Both the position numbers and the translations under genes were made by a program. A DNA stretch of 6,855 nucleotides from Actinomycetota bacterium. Its GTDB lineage: Bacteria > Actinomycetota > Thermoleophilia > RBG-16-64-13. The stretch lies in NCBI GenBank assembly GCA_003157225.1, contig PMIZ01000419.1:305-7159 (forward strand). Reading direction: 5' to 3'. This document shows positions 5,178 through 6,855 of the stretch, one piece after another. Every line of letters begins with the position of its first letter. The first letter of the stretch is position 1. The notes under the pieces are model-generated. The model had not been told where the DNA came from and did not search any database. It saw only the letters and a list, made by a program, of their open reading frames with translations.

Positions 5178-6632
5178 TTGACCATCCAGCCCATCATCCT
5201 GGCCGGCGGATCAGGCACCCGGCTATGGCCGGCCTCCCGCCAGAGCCACCCCAAGCAGCTGCTGGCCCTCACCGGGCCGCTCACCCTGCTCCAGGAGACC
5301 GCCCTGCGGCTGCGCGGCTTCGCCGCGCCGGGGCCGCTGAAGAACGCCGTGGCGCCCAACCCCATCGTGGTCACCAACGAGGAATACCGCTTCATCGTGG
5401 CCGACCAGCTGCGGGAGGTGGAGGTCGCGAATCCGCTCGTCATCCTGGAGCCCGTGGGCCGCAACACAGCCCCGGCGTTGACCCTGGCCGCGCTGCTGTG
5501 CTCGAACCCCGAGAGCGATCCGGTGCTCATGGTCATGGCTTCGGATCATTTCGTCACAGACCTACCGGCATTCCACGCAGCGGTGGCCGAGGGTGCGGAG
5601 CAGGCCGATGCGGGACTGCTTGTTACCTTCGGCATCGTCCCTGACCGGCCTGAGACCGGCTATGGCTACATCCGCACCGGCGGGCCCTCCCCGGATGCGC
5701 ATTCGGCGCGGGTGCTGGCCGCCTTCGTGGAAAAACCCGGCACCGAGGCGGCCCAGCGCTACCTGGACGAGGGCAGCTACCTCTGGAACAGCGGCATCTT
5801 CATGATGAAGCGCTCGGTGTGGCTGAACGCGCTCGAGCGGTTCCGGCCGGAGATCGCCGCCGCCTGCCGGGCGGCGGTGGCCCAAGCGAAAGCCGACCGC
5901 GTCTTCATGCGGGTCGACAGAGAGGCCTTCGTGGCCTGCCCCTCCGACTCCATCGACTACGCGGTCATGGAGAAACTTCCCCCGGGCGAAGCGGTGGCGG
6001 TGCCCCTCGACTGTGGCTGGTCGGACGTGGGCGGTTGGGGAGCTCTCTGGGCGGTATGTGACAAAGACGGCGACGGCAACGTCGCCAAAGGAAACGTGAT
6101 TCTTGAAGATACGCGCGGCTCGCTCGTTCACTCCGATTCTCGCCTGGTGACGGTGCTCGGCGCCGACGACTTGGTGGTGGTCGAGACCCCCGACGCGGTG
6201 TTGGTGGCCCCCAAAGACAAGACCAACGATCTCAAGGCGCTGGTGACCCGCGTCCGCGGACACGACGAGGCACTGACGGTGTTCCACCGCAAGATCTTCC
6301 GGCCTTGGGGCAAGTTCGACTCAGTCGATAGCGGCGACCGCTTTCAGGTGAAGCGCATCACCGTCTCGCCGGGGGCCAGTCTCAGCCTGCAGTTGCACCA
6401 TCAGCGGGCGGAGCACTGGGTGGTAGTGCGCGGGGTGGCGGAGGTGACGTGCGGGGAGAAGGTGTTTCGCCTGAACGAGGACGAGTCCACGTACGTGCCT
6501 GTGAACACCGCGCACCGTCTCTCCAACCCGGGGATGGAGCCCTTGGAGATCATCGAGGTGCAGTCGGGGGACTACCTCGGCGAGGACGATATCGTCAGGT
6601 TGGAGGACAACTACGGGAGGATGGACGGGTAG
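5178..6632 (+). CDS. manC: Mannose-1-phosphate guanylyltransferase / mannose-6-phosphate isomerase (bifunctional)
   Basis: This cytoplasmic enzyme makes GDP-mannose from mannose-1-phosphate and GTP, and its C-terminal half resembles type II phosphomannose isomerase. At 484 residues it has the usual full length. The N-terminal nucleotidyltransferase part shows LAGGSGTRLWP (8-18) with PKQ (25-27), EPVGRNTAPA (91-100), SDH (122-124), GYGYI (161-165), FVEKP (183-187), LWNSGIF (202-208), SIDYAVMEK (258-266) and DCGWSDVGGW (278-287). The cupin part has RPWGKF (375-380), LHHQRAEHWVVV (406-417) with His407, His408, Glu412 and His413 as likely metal ligands, and His446. All key motifs are present, so it should be active. 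The start is TTG 5178; it gives the family beginning (M)xIQPIILAGG, and no ATG or GTG fits. No ribosome site precedes it. No phosphomannomutase or GDP-sugar-modifying gene is in the window. Confidence 0.95.
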   Translation: MTIQPIILAGGSGTRLWPASRQSHPKQLLALTGPLTLLQETALRLRGFAAPGPLKNAVAPNPIVVTNEEYRFIVADQLREVEVANPLVILEPVGRNTAPALTLAALLCSNPESDPVLMVMASDHFVTDLPAFHAAVAEGAEQADAGLLVTFGIVPDRPETGYGYIRTGGPSPDAHSARVLAAFVEKPGTEAAQRYLDEGSYLWNSGIFMMKRSVWLNALERFRPEIAAACRAAVAQAKADRVFMRVDREAFVACPSDSIDYAVMEKLPPGEAVAVPLDCGWSDVGGWGALWAVCDKDGDGNVAKGNVILEDTRGSLVHSDSRLVTVLGADDLVVVETPDAVLVAPKDKTNDLKALVTRVRGHDEALTVFHRKIFRPWGKFDSVDSGDRFQVKRITVSPGASLSLQLHHQRAEHWVVVRGVAEVTCGEKVFRLNEDESTYVPVNTAHRLSNPGMEPLEIIEVQSGDYLGEDDIVRLEDNYGRMDG

Positions 6633-6645
6633 GGGAGTCCCGCTG

Positions 6646-6820
6646 TCACCGGCCAAAGAGCCGTTCGACCACATCTTCGCGCGACAAACCGAAATGCTCG
6701 CCGACGTCGCCAAGAATCGCCGCCCGTATGTGGCGGCCGGTTTGGCACGTAACCACATAGCCAAGCACCGCGAGCACACGAAGCAAGGTCATCCCCGGAG
6801 AGGTCCCGCGGGAGCCTCAT
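6646..6820 (-). pseudogene. hicA: Broken HicA-type (YcfA family) mRNA interferase toxin gene
   Basis: ATG 6820 begins MRLPRDLSGDDLA, the typical start of LPRD-type HicA toxins. At 6781-6782 one extra base breaks the frame; removing it restores RVLAVLGYVVTCQTGRHIR, the helix, strand and G-x-H-IR catalytic-histidine block. The same frame then jumps at 6723/6724 straight into AAILGDVGEHFGLSREDVVERLFGR, the C-terminal helix, and stops at 6648-6646. Family members of this type normally have some 20-27 residues between these blocks (two strands and a PLRVGTL-like segment), so an in-frame deletion is inferred. Repaired, it would be 57 residues against roughly 75-85 for similar proteins. Intact members are small RNases held by HicB. 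The stop is 13 bases from the manC stop, convergent. Alternatively the extra base is a sequencing error, but the missing middle would remain. Confidence 0.72.
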
Positions 6821-6855
6821 ACCGCAAGCAGTCGATCCCGCACGAGATGGAGCCG
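6817..6855 (-). CDS. C-terminal tail of an unidentified gene, possibly hicB
   Basis: On the minus strand a frame open from the window edge reads RLHLVRDRLLAV and stops at TGA 6819-6817, which overlaps the ATG of the broken hicA as ATGA. A tight overlap like this is typical of a toxin-antitoxin pair, so the partner antitoxin is the natural guess. Twelve residues are too few to identify a family, and the frame could be open by chance. Confidence 0.3.
   Translation of the reverse strand, partial: RLHLVRDRLLAV

Noticed and set aside
6626..6664. Short inverted repeats after manC (CGGG/CCCG and CGGC/GCCG) as a terminator
   Set aside because: Stems are only four pairs, with no T-run; chance is likely in GC-rich DNA.
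6611..6820. Uninterrupted 69-codon minus-strand frame from ATG 6820
   Set aside because: Only its first 13 residues look like a real protein (HicA start); after 6781 it becomes Arg/Trp-rich and runs into the manC end, so it is the out-of-frame continuation of a broken hicA.

Overview
The window is GC-rich DNA, most likely from an actinomycete-type bacterium (Actinomycetota). The grounds are high-GC codon use, frequent GTG/TTG starts, and surface proteins with long threonine stalks next to S-layer homology (SLH) repeats, a style I associate with Acidimicrobiia and relatives. This placement is inference; there is no rRNA or marker gene here. The locus looks like part of a cell-surface polysaccharide and envelope region.

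Layout. Bases 1-2526 form a plus-strand operon: the tail of an unidentified gene, a DUF354 GT-B-like protein (ATGA overlap), and a non-hydrolysing UDP-GlcNAc 2-epimerase (WecB type) with an unusual extra segment near its N-terminus. A perfect short hairpin over the wecB stop separates it from convergent minus-strand genes. Bases 2545-5005 read leftward, in transcription order: a VanZ-like membrane protein, a possible tiny coupling ORF, a single-pass membrane protein with a threonine-rich outer stalk, and a secreted SLH-repeat protein with a concanavalin-like C-terminal domain. A 172-base divergent region (5006-5177) carries facing promoter candidates for vanZ and for manC. Bases 5178-6632 encode a bifunctional mannose-1-phosphate guanylyltransferase / mannose-6-phosphate isomerase. 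At the right edge, on the minus strand, is a broken hicA-type toxin gene with one frameshift and an apparent in-frame deletion.

How they fit together. WecB would supply UDP-ManNAc and ManC would supply GDP-mannose, both precursors for envelope glycans. The DUF354 protein may act on a nucleotide-sugar-linked substrate in the same pathway. SLH repeats commonly bind secondary cell-wall polysaccharides, so the SLH/stalk pair could display proteins on a glycan made with these sugars. I found no CRISPR array, tRNA, rRNA or insertion sequence. No clear new multi-gene system is visible. The most interesting points are the WecB insertion, the small coupled ORF before the stalk gene, the SLH/stalk pair, and the decayed hicA.
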